Shown piece after piece: positions 48,648 through 58,200 of a stretch of 58,730 nt of DNA. The notes beneath the pieces were generated by a model that saw nothing but the letters and a program-made list of their open reading frames with translations, did no database searches and had not been told where the DNA came from. The stretch comes from Pyrodictiaceae archaeon (GTDB lineage Archaea; Thermoproteota; Thermoprotei_A; Sulfolobales; Pyrodictiaceae). Position 1 is the first letter of the stretch, and each line of letters starts with the position of its first letter. A program made the translations under genes and the position numbers. Location: positions 1 through 58,730 of the forward strand of contig JAMOSW010000009.1 of NCBI GenBank assembly GCA_027062725.1, read 5' to 3'.

Positions 48648-49703
48648 CTAGTAGCTGAACGGCCACAGTCTAAGATACTCCTTCACTCTGCGCAGCACCC
48701 CTATCAGACCCTCCGGCTCCTTCACCACGAAGTATGCGACGAGCAGCCCGAACACCAGGTACTTCACCGCGTCGACGCCCCCAACCAGGTTGATGAAGCC
48801 CAGGCTCGACAGGGGCGCGTCGAGGTTGCTCCACACTACCCTGAGCAGTAGCACGCCCAGCAGGCTTCCCCAGATGATGCGGCCGGCCCCGCCAACCAGC
48901 ACCATCGCCAGCAGGTCTATGCTTGTGGCGAGCTCGAACGCGTCCCATGCGACGCTGTTGTTTGTCAGCGCGTAGAGCGCGCCTGCAATGCCCGCATAGA
49001 AGGCGCCTAGCGCGAACGCCAGCGCCTTCGTGCGGGCAACGTCTATGCCCACTATAGAGGCGGAGACGTCATTGTCCCGTACGGCCTTCATTGCTCGGCC
49101 AACACTGCTCCTCCCGATGTTGGCAGCCGCGAGCGCCATAACTGCGGTTATGGCTATCACGAGGTAGTACATGGGGTACCCGTCCCCGAAGTATATGTCG
49201 GCGACGGTCTTGGCCTCGTCGGGCATGGTTATTCCCTGTTGCGGGTCGATTATCGTCTTGAAGATGTATACGAGGAGCACCTGCGCGGCAAGGCTAGCCA
49301 TGGCCAGGTAGTAGCCCTTCAGCCGGAACGAGGGTAGCGCCAGCAGTAGCCCAACGGCCGCGGCCGCCAGCCCAGCGGCCGGTATCAGCAACAGAGCCAT
49401 CCCGGCCACGCTGTGGCCCCCGGCGGCCAACGCCTCCACAGTCTTAGCCACGGCATAGGCGCCTACGCCCATCAACGCGCCCTGGGCAAGCGATATCTGC
49501 CCAGCCAGTCCCGTAGTAATGTTCAACCCTATAGCTGCTATCAGGAACACGGCCGCGTCTGCAGCCAGCGAGACAGAGTAGGCGCCGGCTAGGGGTAGCA
49601 GCGCCAGCACCGCTACGCCCAGCGCAAGACCCGCCCAGTGAATGGGGTACCGGAGATGAGCCATGAGCTCCGCGTAGCGTTCCTTGAACACACCCGCCGG
49701 CAT
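48648..49703 (-). CDS. livM: Liv-type ABC transporter permease (LivM)
   Basis: A 351-residue inner-membrane permease with the LivM pattern: VFLIAAIGLNITTGLAGQIS, LAQGALMGVGAYAVA, LPSFRLKGYYLAMASLAAQ, and the cytoplasmic EAA-like loop GRAMKAVRDNDVSASIVGID, followed by KALAFALGAFYAGIAGALYA. It follows livH by 22 bp. ATG 49703 is the start. It pairs with LivH to form the channel. Confidence 0.94.
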   Translation of the reverse strand: MPAGVFKERYAELMAHLRYPIHWAGLALGVAVLALLPLAGAYSVSLAADAAVFLIAAIGLNITTGLAGQISLAQGALMGVGAYAVAKTVEALAAGGHSVAGMALLLIPAAGLAAAAVGLLLALPSFRLKGYYLAMASLAAQVLLVYIFKTIIDPQQGITMPDEAKTVADIYFGDGYPMYYLVIAITAVMALAAANIGRSSVGRAMKAVRDNDVSASIVGIDVARTKALAFALGAFYAGIAGALYALTNNSVAWDAFELATSIDLLAMVLVGGAGRIIWGSLLGVLLLRVVWSNLDAPLSSLGFINLVGGVDAVKYLVFGLLVAYFVVKEPEGLIGVLRRVKEYLRLWPFSY

Positions 49704-49725
49704 GGCTTAGCCACCCCAGCCCAGC

Positions 49726-50622
49726 CTAGACTCTCTCTATCCTCTCGGTCCCGAAGATACCGTACGGCTTGACTAGCAGCACGAACAGCATCAGGGTGAA
49801 GGCGGCTGCCTCCCCGAAGCCGGGCAAAATAGTGCCGAGCAGGAAGTTGCTATACTGGTAGACCAGGCCCAGCACCAGCCCCCCAAGCACTATGCCCGCG
49901 ATGCTGTCCAGCCCAGCCAGCAGGCTAGCCGCTAGAGCCTCTATCACGTAGACCTCGAGAGACGGCTCAACGCCCGTCTTCGCCGCCAACGCCACGGCCG
50001 CGACGCCGCCCGCCGCGCCCGCTATGGCCCAGCTCAGCATCGTCAACATACGCACCGGGAGCCCGTAGGCCGCAGCGCCGTAGGGGTCCTCCGCCACAGC
50101 CCTCATCGCGACGCCGAGCCTGGTGTAGCGGTGCAGCGCCGCCACGGCGGCCACCAGGCCGCCAGCCAGGCCCAGCGCGAGCAGGTCGCTCGCGTCCACC
50201 ACCACGGGGCCGAACCTGGCCGTGAAGGTCGGCAGGGGGAGGCTCGCGGTGGTCCACATATCGCCGGCTATCATCTTAGCCAGGGCCTTGAACACGTAGT
50301 AGGCTCCAAGCGTCGCAGCTATGAGCGCTATCGGCGGCCTGCCTCGGAGGGGCCTGGCTATGAGAACCTCTAGTGCTGCGCCCGCAGCTGCGCCCACAGC
50401 GGCTGCGGCGGCCACAGCCACGGCCATGCCTGCGCCAAGCCTCGTGGAGACCACGAGCGCCGTGTAGGCGGCAAGCAGCACCAGCGTAGGGTGGGCCAGG
50501 TTTATGCTCTTGCTGACTCGGTAGACTATGTTGAAGCCGAGGCCGAGTGCGGCGAACACGAGCCCCATCACGAGGGCCTGGAACGTGTTCACCGCGGCCG
50601 TCTGCGCGGTAAGCACCACCAT
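49726..50622 (-). CDS. livH: Liv-type ABC transporter permease (LivH)
   Basis: A 298-residue permease with LVMGLVFAALGLGFNIVYRV, the INLAHPTLVLLAAYTA motif, the loop GVAMRAVAEDPYGAAAYGLP and LDSIAGIVLGGLVLGLVYQY. It starts 35 bp after the acyl-CoA synthetase stop at ATG 50622. Unlike canonical LivH, its INxAHP motif has a Pro-Thr where Gly-Asp/Glu is usual, a minor change. Confidence 0.93.
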   Translation of the reverse strand: MVVLTAQTAAVNTFQALVMGLVFAALGLGFNIVYRVSKSINLAHPTLVLLAAYTALVVSTRLGAGMAVAVAAAAAVGAAAGAALEVLIARPLRGRPPIALIAATLGAYYVFKALAKMIAGDMWTTASLPLPTFTARFGPVVVDASDLLALGLAGGLVAAVAALHRYTRLGVAMRAVAEDPYGAAAYGLPVRMLTMLSWAIAGAAGGVAAVALAAKTGVEPSLEVYVIEALAASLLAGLDSIAGIVLGGLVLGLVYQYSNFLLGTILPGFGEAAAFTLMLFVLLVKPYGIFGTERIERV

Positions 50623-50657
50623 GCCGCCATGCCCTCCCCAGCGCCTCTCTCCGCGGG

Positions 50658-52592
50658 CTACTCGGGGGCGTCGAGTATCTTCACGGGCCTGGTGGCCTTG
50701 ACGCGGCGTCCATCCTCCAGCCTCAGCTCTACGGTTAGCATGTACTCCTCCTCGCCCCTGTACATGGCCTCTATTAGCCCCTTGTAGCGCTCCTCTATCA
50801 CCCTGCGCCGCAGCTTCCGGGTCCTCGTCATCTCCCCGTCGTCCGGGTGGAACTCCTTGAAGAGGCTGGCGAACCGCCTCACCCTTAGCCGCGGCGGAAG
50901 CCTCCTGTTGGCCCTCGCAACCTCCCTGCGGAGCAGCTCGAGGACCTCAGGCTTCTGGCTGAGGTCGCTGTAGCCGCTGAACGGTATCCTCCTCCTCTCC
51001 GCCCAACGCGACACCGTCGCGTAGTCTATGTTGAGCAGGGCCACCAGGAACGGCCTCCCATGGCCTATTATCGCGGCCTCGGCTATGTAGGGGCTGAACT
51101 TGAGCTTGTTCTGGACCACCTGAGGCGCCACCCTGGTGCCGTCGCTGAGCACAAGTATCTCCTTCGCCCTGTCGTGCACCACGAGGTGCCCGTCCTCGGT
51201 CAACTCGCCCACGTCCCCGGTGTGGAGCCACCCGTCGGGATCCAGGGTCTTCCTCGTCGCCTCAGGGTTACGGTAGTAGCCCTTCATGACGGCCGGGCTC
51301 TTGATAAGTATCTCTCCCGTCTCGGGGTCTATCCGCACCCTGGTCTCGGGAAGCGGCTTCCCCACAGTGTCAAGCCTCACGTCGTCGTCCGGGTGCACCA
51401 CAGCGATGCCCGCCACCTCGGTCTGGCCGTAGATCTGCTTCAGGTTCACGCCCAGGGCGTGCATGTAGAGCACGTAGTCCTCGCCGAGCATGGCGCCGCC
51501 GGTGTAGGCCCTCCGCACCCTCTTCAGCCCCGTCTTGTCGAGGATGCCCCGGAGCGCCGCCCAGTAGGCGAGGAACCGGAGCAGCCTCCACGGCGCGGGA
51601 GGCTCCCTCCTCCCGGGCACCAGGCGCCTCTTGGCGGCCGCGTAGCCGGCCGCTATCGATGCCCGATACACCGCCTTCTTCAACGGGTCGCTGTCCTCTA
51701 TCTTTGCCATAACGTCCTTGGCTATCCTCTCCCAGACCCGGGGCGGTGCGAAGAGGAAGTGTGGCGCTATCTCGCGGAAGTCCTCCCACACGGTCTCCGG
51801 CTTCTCCGGGAAGTTGACGCGGAACCCGGCCACGTAGTGCAGCGCGATGCTCATCATCTGCTCGCCGACCCACGCCGGCGGAAGCATCGAGACGTACTCC
51901 CAGTCCTCGCCAACGGGGTCCAGCTGGTTCAACTGATAAGCCATTGCAAGCAGGTTCCTGTGGCTAAGCATGGCGAGCTTGGGGCGCCCCGTGGTACCAC
52001 TAGTGGTGAAGAGGCCTGCAGGATCCTCTGGGGAGAGGTCGCCAGTCAGCTTATCATAGAGCCCGGGCTCGCTCCTGTCAAGCCTCCTCCCGGCCTCGAG
52101 GAGGTCACGGAACGTCATGATTAGGTCGCCGAGCTTCTCGCGGTACATGTGAAGCCCCTTAGCCTCGTCAACTATTATCTTCTCGACCCTGGTCCGGTCC
52201 AGCACCTCAAGCACACGATCCAGCTGCTCCTGGCCCTCCACGAGCACGACACGCGCATCGCTAGCCTGCAGCACGTAGGCAACCTCGTCGCTCAAGCTAT
52301 CCTTGTATATGCCGACCGTTGCAGCCCCCACGCTCTGGGCCCCGACCTCGTAGATTGGCCACGCCGGCCGGTTACCCATGATGAAGGCCAGCACGTCTCC
52401 ACGGCCGAGGCCGAGCTCGTAGAGCCCGAGCGCAGCCCACCGCACCATGAGGTAATAGTCGCGCCACGTGAACCGCCTCCAGACCCCGTACCGTTTCCAC
52501 CGGAACGCGGTTGTCTCTGGGCTCCTCCGGGCACGGGCCTCCAGCAGCCAGGGGAACGTCGTATCGTAGGGCTTAGCCCCGTTACCCTCCAT
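50658..52592 (-). CDS. AMP-forming acyl-CoA synthetase (long-chain type)
   Basis: Adenylate-forming ligase of the FadD15-like group, making acyl-CoA from a carboxylate, ATP and CoA. Motifs: GLFTTSGTTGRPKLAML at 193-209, MLPPAWVGEQMMSIALHYVA, QIYGQTEVAGIAVV at 387-399, DGWLHTGDVG at 453-462 and the ligase hinge RAKEILVLSDGTRVAP. The 644-residue length fits. It stands between livG and livH on one strand, so the imported compound is probably its substrate. ATG 52592 has GGTGGGG upstream. The chain-length or aromatic preference cannot be read from the sequence. Confidence 0.93.
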   Translation of the reverse strand: MEGNGAKPYDTTFPWLLEARARRSPETTAFRWKRYGVWRRFTWRDYYLMVRWAALGLYELGLGRGDVLAFIMGNRPAWPIYEVGAQSVGAATVGIYKDSLSDEVAYVLQASDARVVLVEGQEQLDRVLEVLDRTRVEKIIVDEAKGLHMYREKLGDLIMTFRDLLEAGRRLDRSEPGLYDKLTGDLSPEDPAGLFTTSGTTGRPKLAMLSHRNLLAMAYQLNQLDPVGEDWEYVSMLPPAWVGEQMMSIALHYVAGFRVNFPEKPETVWEDFREIAPHFLFAPPRVWERIAKDVMAKIEDSDPLKKAVYRASIAAGYAAAKRRLVPGRREPPAPWRLLRFLAYWAALRGILDKTGLKRVRRAYTGGAMLGEDYVLYMHALGVNLKQIYGQTEVAGIAVVHPDDDVRLDTVGKPLPETRVRIDPETGEILIKSPAVMKGYYRNPEATRKTLDPDGWLHTGDVGELTEDGHLVVHDRAKEILVLSDGTRVAPQVVQNKLKFSPYIAEAAIIGHGRPFLVALLNIDYATVSRWAERRRIPFSGYSDLSQKPEVLELLRREVARANRRLPPRLRVRRFASLFKEFHPDDGEMTRTRKLRRRVIEERYKGLIEAMYRGEEEYMLTVELRLEDGRRVKATRPVKILDAPE

Positions 52593-52692
52593 ACATCCCC
52601 ACCCCTATACTCCGATGCTCCGACTATCTACTGGCCGAGACGGCGAGGCCAACGCCTAGACACGTTGCGAGAAAGAGCGTGCACGGGCAGGG

Positions 52693-53595
52693 CTATCCGC
52701 CCAGGTAGGCCTCCACAACCTTCGGGTCCCTGGCGACCGCCTCCGGCGGCCCCTCGGCGATAACCCTCCCAGACTCCATCGCTACAACGTAGTCACAGAG
52801 GTCCATCACTACCTCGAGGTCGTGCTCCACCAGGACGAAGGAGACCCCCTGCGTCTCATTGACCTCTACTATAGCTCTCGCTAGGTCCTCCTTCTCCTCC
52901 CTGCTCAGGCCAGCCATAGGCTCATCCATGAGGACCACTTTCGGGTCCTGCGCAAGCGCCCTCGCCAGGTCGACCCGCTTCTGTATCCCAGGCGGCAGCC
53001 CCTCGACCACCCGGTCGCGGTAACGGTGCAGCTCCAGGAGGTCAATCACCTGCTCCGCCTTCCACCTGGCCCACTCTTCCCAGCGCCTCGCCTTTTCCGT
53101 CCAGAGGGCGGCGTCGAGCAGGCTGTAGCGGCGCCAAGGCTCCAGCCCGGTCATTATGTTCTCCACGACAGTCATGTGCATGAAGAGCTCGCTATGCTGG
53201 AACGTCCTGGCTAGCCCCATTCTGGCCCTCTTATGGGGCGGCAGGTGCGTGATATCCCTGCCCATGAATATCACGTGGCCTCTCCGGGGCCGATAGAAGC
53301 CGCTCACAACGTTCAACAGGCTAGTCTTCCCGGCCCCGTTGGGGCCTATGAGGGCCAGGATCTGGCCGGGCTCTAGGCGGAACCCAGCCCCGTCCACCGC
53401 CACGATGCCGCCAAACTCTACCCGCACATCCTCGACTATGAGTATGCTCCGCTCGGCTATTCGGGGCTTCTCCGCGTAGCGGCGGCTAGGCTCCCAGAGC
53501 TCGAGGAGCCCCGGCACGCTGTCCCCTGGCCGGCCCCAGGAATCGAACCCCACCACCTCCTTGCGGGTGGGGTGCCTCTTAGCCGCGGAGAACAA
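52693..53595 (-). CDS. livG: Liv-type ABC transporter ATP-binding protein (LivG)
   Basis: ATPase subunit with Walker A IGPNGAGKTSLL near 80-91, the FGG-x-x-AVD beginning typical of LivG, LARTFQHSELFMHMTVVEN, and Walker B VVLMDEPMAGLS. The ABC signature is unusual: LPPGIQKRVDLARAL in place of LSYGxQxxLEIARAL. A 45-residue N-terminal extension precedes the ABC domain. The TTG at 53595 is the only upstream start in frame, but a better ribosome site serves an 8-codon frame at 53605-53579, so the true start could be internal. First gene of the operon. Confidence 0.88.
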   Translation of the reverse strand: MFSAAKRHPTRKEVVGFDSWGRPGDSVPGLLELWEPSRRYAEKPRIAERSILIVEDVRVEFGGIVAVDGAGFRLEPGQILALIGPNGAGKTSLLNVVSGFYRPRRGHVIFMGRDITHLPPHKRARMGLARTFQHSELFMHMTVVENIMTGLEPWRRYSLLDAALWTEKARRWEEWARWKAEQVIDLLELHRYRDRVVEGLPPGIQKRVDLARALAQDPKVVLMDEPMAGLSREEKEDLARAIVEVNETQGVSFVLVEHDLEVVMDLCDYVVAMESGRVIAEGPPEAVARDPKVVEAYLGG

Positions 53596-53604
53596 AACGC
53601 ACCA

Positions 53605-53637
53605 TCTCGCCCACCTCTATCCCGCACAACGGTTGTG
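53605..53637. promoter_or_regulatory. livG leader: inverted repeat and strong ribosome site
   Basis: CACAAC-G-GTTGTG (53625-53637) is a perfect 6+1+6 inverted repeat between the expected transcript start and the ribosome site GAGGTGG (53617-53611). That ribosome site is best placed for an ATG at 53605, which opens only an eight-codon frame (MVRFVLRG) overlapping the livG start. Confidence 0.4.
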
Positions 53638-53665
53638 TCAATACCTCTCCTAACGTGTTCCCGCT

Positions 53666-53696
53666 CCCACGCCCCTCCCCCAAACCCCCTTAAAAC
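53666..53696 (-). promoter_or_regulatory. livG promoter TATA box with potential G-quadruplex
   Basis: Minus-strand GGTTTTAAGG (TATA) is followed at once by G5-TTT-G5-A-G4-CGT-G3 (53689-53666), which meets the four-run rule for a G-quadruplex with short loops. It spans the expected transcription start of the liv operon. Confidence 0.4.
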
Positions 53697-53814
53697 CATT
53701 CATGGCTGTATAGCACACGAAAAATCTGTAGAAAGGTGAGCGCGGAAGAACAAGGACGCCAAGACAACGCCGCTCCACAAAACCGACAAAAACCGAGAAA
53801 CAGTGAACAGCAGC

Positions 53815-54945
53815 CTACCACACATCCCTCCTAAGTATCAGCCGGTTGCTCCTGCCCTCACGCACAACCTCAATATAGCCCAGCTTCTCCAGCTTCTGCA
53901 CATGCCTCCACAGAGTCGTCTTAGGCAAACCAGTCTCGCGTAGCAGCTGGCTCTGCAGCATCGTGCCGCCATGCTCCCGCAGCTTCTCCAGTATCCTCCT
54001 ATCGACCTCGTCGAGCCCCCGGGGCTGAACGGTCACCGCCGACTCGGCGCCCCCGCCCCCCAGGCTACCAGGCCCACCGCCACCGTTAGAGGGGGCGGGC
54101 GCTGCGCCGCGGCGGCCCCGGAGGAGCAGCGCGGCCACGGCCACAGCGACAGCGACTACCACGGCGGCAACCGCTGTGGCCGGCACGCCGCCAGCTCTCG
54201 GCGTAGTGGTGGCGCCGGTTGCGGTCACAGTAGCGGTGGCTGCTGGCTGCTGCGTAGCCGTTTCGACCTCTCTCGCCTGCGTTGTGGCAGTCGCCCCGGT
54301 CCTTCTCGTGGTTCCCGTTGAGGCAGGGCTTTTTGTGGCGGCTTCCGTGGTTGTAGCTGTTGCCCCTGTCGTGGTGGTCGTGGCGATCCTAGTTCTTGTA
54401 GTGGTAGCTGTTGTGGCCGTAGTGGCTGTTGTCGTGGTAGCCGTGGCCGGTGGCTGCGGCGGCTGGGCCACGGTGTAGCGTATCACGGCGGGACCCTTGA
54501 GCATAACCTCTAGGCTGCCGTCAGGTAGCTGTTTGACGCTCTCTATCTCCTGGGGCAGGTTTAGCAGCACAACCCCAGGCTCTAGGCAGAGGAGTACACG
54601 GCCTTGCCCCAGGTTGAACTCTGCATAGCCGTCCCTAACCGTTGTGTTGACGAGGTATGTTATCGTCACGTTGGCCGGCTTGTCGGTTGCCACGTAGATT
54701 GTGCCGTTGTCGTAGACCACGGGGACGGCCTTGCCGTCAACCTCTGCTATGATAGTGGTCGGCAACGGTGGCGCCGGGGCAGGGTAGGCGTTAAGGCCGG
54801 GCTCCGCGGTAGTCCGGATCAGCGCCTCCACGGTGCCGTCTCTCTTCACGACCACCGTCGCGGAGGTCTGGGCCGCAAACGCGGGCAGCGCCAATGCAGC
54901 GGCGACCGCCAGCAGCGCCAGTAGAGGCCTCAGAGCCCTCACCAA
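53815..54945 (-). CDS. Membrane-tethered winged-helix regulator with Thr-rich extracellular stalk
   Basis: A 376-residue protein with four parts: signal peptide or first helix (1-25, RALRPLLALLAVAAALALPA), an extracellular beta domain (26-160), a Thr/Ala-rich mucin-like stalk (166-250) likely to be O-glycosylated, a membrane helix (255-275), and a cytoplasmic winged helix (308-375, LDEVDRRILEKLREHGGTML, LPKTTLWRHVQKLEKLGYIE). This is a one-component membrane sensor of a type known in archaea. The TTG at 54945 has GAGGGGG seven bases upstream; longer frames to 55020 are less likely. It is divergent from the large surface protein and is its probable regulator. Confidence 0.85.
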   Translation of the reverse strand: MVRALRPLLALLAVAAALALPAFAAQTSATVVVKRDGTVEALIRTTAEPGLNAYPAPAPPLPTTIIAEVDGKAVPVVYDNGTIYVATDKPANVTITYLVNTTVRDGYAEFNLGQGRVLLCLEPGVVLLNLPQEIESVKQLPDGSLEVMLKGPAVIRYTVAQPPQPPATATTTTATTATTATTTRTRIATTTTTGATATTTEAATKSPASTGTTRRTGATATTQAREVETATQQPAATATVTATGATTTPRAGGVPATAVAAVVVAVAVAVAALLLRGRRGAAPAPSNGGGGPGSLGGGGAESAVTVQPRGLDEVDRRILEKLREHGGTMLQSQLLRETGLPKTTLWRHVQKLEKLGYIEVVREGRSNRLILRRDVW

Positions 54946-54959
54946 AGCGTAGCCCCCTC

Positions 54960-54976
54960 GGGGTGGCGTCCACCCC
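54960..54976. promoter_or_regulatory. Perfect inverted repeat at the regulator's ribosome site
   Basis: GGGGTGG-CGT-CCACCCC (7+3+7) directly abuts the GAGGGGG ribosome site of the membrane regulator. It could be a binding site for the regulator itself or an RNA hairpin limiting its translation. Confidence 0.4.
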
Positions 54977-55274
54977 GTTCCTCTTAGAACGGTATCCTTG
55001 AACAGACTCTCACCCGTCATGGCTCTCCCCTCATGTGCGTCCCGCCATTCTTGTGCTGCTCCACGGCACAGTGCCGGATAGGGCCTAGCAGAAGATAACT
55101 GGCTATTGTTTCTGTTAGTCCCGGGAACAACCGCTCCGTCATGGAACAAACCAGTGGAACGTCCCAGCCACGTACCGGCAGCCCCGTTCCGGGGGGTCCT
55201 TATGAGAACCCGTCGCCCTCCCACAGCCCCAGGGGTGCCACACCGGGGGCAGAGGTGCAAGAGGTGACACATCC
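54977..55274. other. Divergent intergenic region between regulator and surface protein
   Basis: About 300 bp holding the promoters of two divergent genes. A plus-strand TATA-like CTTATGAG near 55199-55206 would give a start about 50 bases before the surface-protein ATG. The frames that extend the regulator through this region (to 55272) have low-complexity sequence and no ribosome site. Confidence 0.4.
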
Positions 55275-58200
55275 ATGAAGGCCATGCACGTACTTCGCGT
55301 GGAATGGGTCCGCCGTGCAGCGGCGCTCGCGCTGCTAGTGCTCATGCTCGTAGCAAGCATACCCGTAGCCGGGCTAGCGGCAACTGCCTCAGCGGAGAAG
55401 GTTACAGATGCTACCAATGCCACGGCAACAACAACGGTGGCCCTTAACGCTACTAGTGGGCCGGCTAACGCGAACGTTGAGCAGCTGCGCGCTAAGCTGC
55501 TGCTGGTCTCCGGGCTGCTGCGTGGATTACTCATGTCCATGAACCTCTCCTTGAACGCCAGCCCAGCCACGGTCGCCGCCGTGCTGGGCGTTAACGAGAC
55601 TGTGGCGGAGAAGCTGCTGGAGATAGCCGACATGACCCCAGAGCAGATAGCCGGCATGACACTGGATCAGCTTAGGGCTACGCTGCACGAGGCGCACGTA
55701 ATCTACCACCTGGTGACCGGCAAGGCCCTCCGCGTGGCGGAGCAGGCACGGGCGCTGCTCGAGGAGAGGCTCAAGCTGAAGATGGCTAGGAGGCTAGCTG
55801 AGCTAGCCAAGAAGTTAGCCGCGGAGGTCAACGACACCGAGCTGCTGAGGCTTGCGGAGCAGCTAGAGGCTGCTATAAGACAGGGTAACATGAAGGCCGC
55901 GTTGATGCTCGAGGAGAGGCTCCTCGCGAGGATAGAGGCAGAGAACGTATACGCCATGAGCGGTACACTGGCCAATGCGTTCACAAATCTCCTCGAAGCG
56001 ATGGCCAAGGCGGGTAACGCCACCGGCATAGATATACACCTCATAGAGAAGCTGCTCCACGACCTAAAGAAGGCGACCAGCATAGTCGAAAGGATAGCCA
56101 AGAAGGCTGCCACGCCGGATGTAGCCGCCAAGCTAGCGGCTGCTGCAAGCATGCTAAGCGACGTGAACACCACTGCTGCCGCAGCTGCGGCGCTGGGCCC
56201 CGGCACTAGCGCGGTCGCTGCGGCCGCGGAAGCCTGGGCCGCCAGGCTCCAGGCGAGGATACAGCTCGCGTACAAGGCGGCCCTCGACGCCAACGATACC
56301 GTGGCTCTACGGCTGCTTGAGGAGGCTAACAGGACGCTCACGGGAGCCATGAAGGCCATTGAGGCTGGGGACTATGCCTCTGCGCTCCGCCTGCTGGCGT
56401 CCGCGGACCGCCTCGTGGTTAGGGCCGAGGCGAGGCTAGCACTAGCCTCCATGAGGGAGCTTATGGAGGAGATAAAGGCGAGGCATGGAATGCCGGAGCT
56501 GCTGCCGCCGAGCGTGATCCGGAAGCACCTGCTCCCCGTCGCCACGCTGCCGGCGGCAGTGGCCGCGAAGACGCCGGCGGCCGTCGAGAGCCTGGCGAGG
56601 AGGGCAAACTCCACAATAGCTGCGACTGTGGCCCTCTTGGAGGCCCTTAACAGGACGGTGAAGGAGTACAACATAACGCTTAGCGATGGCGTTAAGGCGC
56701 TCATCGAGAAGGCGTGGGGTCTGCTCGAGGAGGCGAACCGGACGCTAGCTGATGCCGAGAAGCTCCTAGCCGAGGGCAACTACACCGGGGCGGCAGCCAA
56801 GGCCCTGGCGGCGCTAAGGCTCGCTGTAGAGGCAAGAAGCTACGCCCATGCAGCTCTCGGTGCGGTCACAGCCGAGGCAGGCATGAGGCATGGGATAGAG
56901 CTTGCCAAGGAGATAAGGAGGATGGTGAAGGAGCAGGCCAAGAAGATGATAGAGCATGCCACGAAGATTGTTGAGGAGGTGCGGAGGAAGGCGGAGAGCA
57001 TAATCGAGAAAGCCAAGAAGGCCGCCGAGAAGGCAGCCGAGGAGGCCAGGAAGAGGGTAGAGAAGGCAAAGAAGCGTGCCGAGGAGAGAGTCCGCCACGT
57101 CTTCAACGAGACAGCCGCCACGGCAGCAAACAAGACAATGACAGCACTGATCGGGCTGGCGGAGAGGCTTCGCCTGGCCGTGAAGGCCTACGCAGATCTG
57201 GGCGTCAACACCACAGAAGCCAACATGAGCCTTGCCGAGGCGATGCAGCTCCTCAGCAACGCCAACGTGCAGCTGCAGGAGGCGCTGAGGCTGGCCGCCG
57301 CGGGCAACATTACCGAGGCCCAGGCCCGGCTCGAGGCTGCTATGCAGCTGCTCCAGCAGGCGGCGGAGAGGCTCCAGCAGGCCGCTAAGGCGCTCGCAGA
57401 GGCAGTGACAGCCAGCGGCCTAATGGAGAAGGCTAGGGCCATGGCTCAGCATGCCAGGATGCTCGCTAAGGAAGCCGAGGAGGCAGTCGAGGCCGCCAGG
57501 CATGGCCTGGAGGCGGCCGCGGCCCTCAACGCGCCGGTGACGGTGAAGGTCAACACTACTATGGCGCAGCGGGTGCTCGACCTAGCGAACCAGGCAATGT
57601 GGATGATAAATGAGTCGCTCCGGAGCCTACAAGAGGCAGCAAAGACCATGAACGTGACGTTGATGGCGAACGCAGCGGTCCTCCTGGAGCAGGCAATGCA
57701 GAGACTCCAGGAAGCCCAGGCCCTGGCCGCCAACCTGACTAGGCAGACCGAGGAGGCCCTCAGCAACGTCATAGCAAGGGCAGAGGAGCAGGCCACGGTG
57801 CTGCTCGCTGACGCAAACAACTTGACCGCAGCAGTGCAGGTGCTGACTGCAGCCGGCTTCAACATATCCGGGGAGGCCAGCGCGCGGCTAGCCAACGTGA
57901 CAAACATGCTCAACGAGGCAAAGAAGCTTCTCGAGGAGGCGAGGAACATGCTGGAACAGGCTAACCTAACTGCCGCGGCGGAGGCACTCAGCCAGGCCAA
58001 GCAAGCCCTAACGGCTGCAGCCAGGGAGCTGAGGACAGCGCTGCGCCTAGTCCACCAGGAGCTCATGGAGGCCAGGCAGGAGCTACTAGACAGAATAGCG
58101 GTGCTTGAGCAGAACGTCACCAGCCTCGAGGCTAGGATACAAGAGCTTATGCCGAAGGCGGCAGCAAACGCTACGCTGGCGAGCAAGCTCGGCGAGGCAC

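Noticed and set aside
51060-52124. 354-residue plus-strand open frame
   Set aside because: Antisense to the acyl-CoA synthetase, which has all its motifs. High GC content removes stops from the opposite frame.
53535-53600. tRNA-like TTCGATTC segment on the minus strand near the livG start
   Set aside because: The T-loop sequence is there, but the flanking bases do not pair into a T-stem and no acceptor or anticodon arm can be drawn. It is coding sequence of the livG extension.
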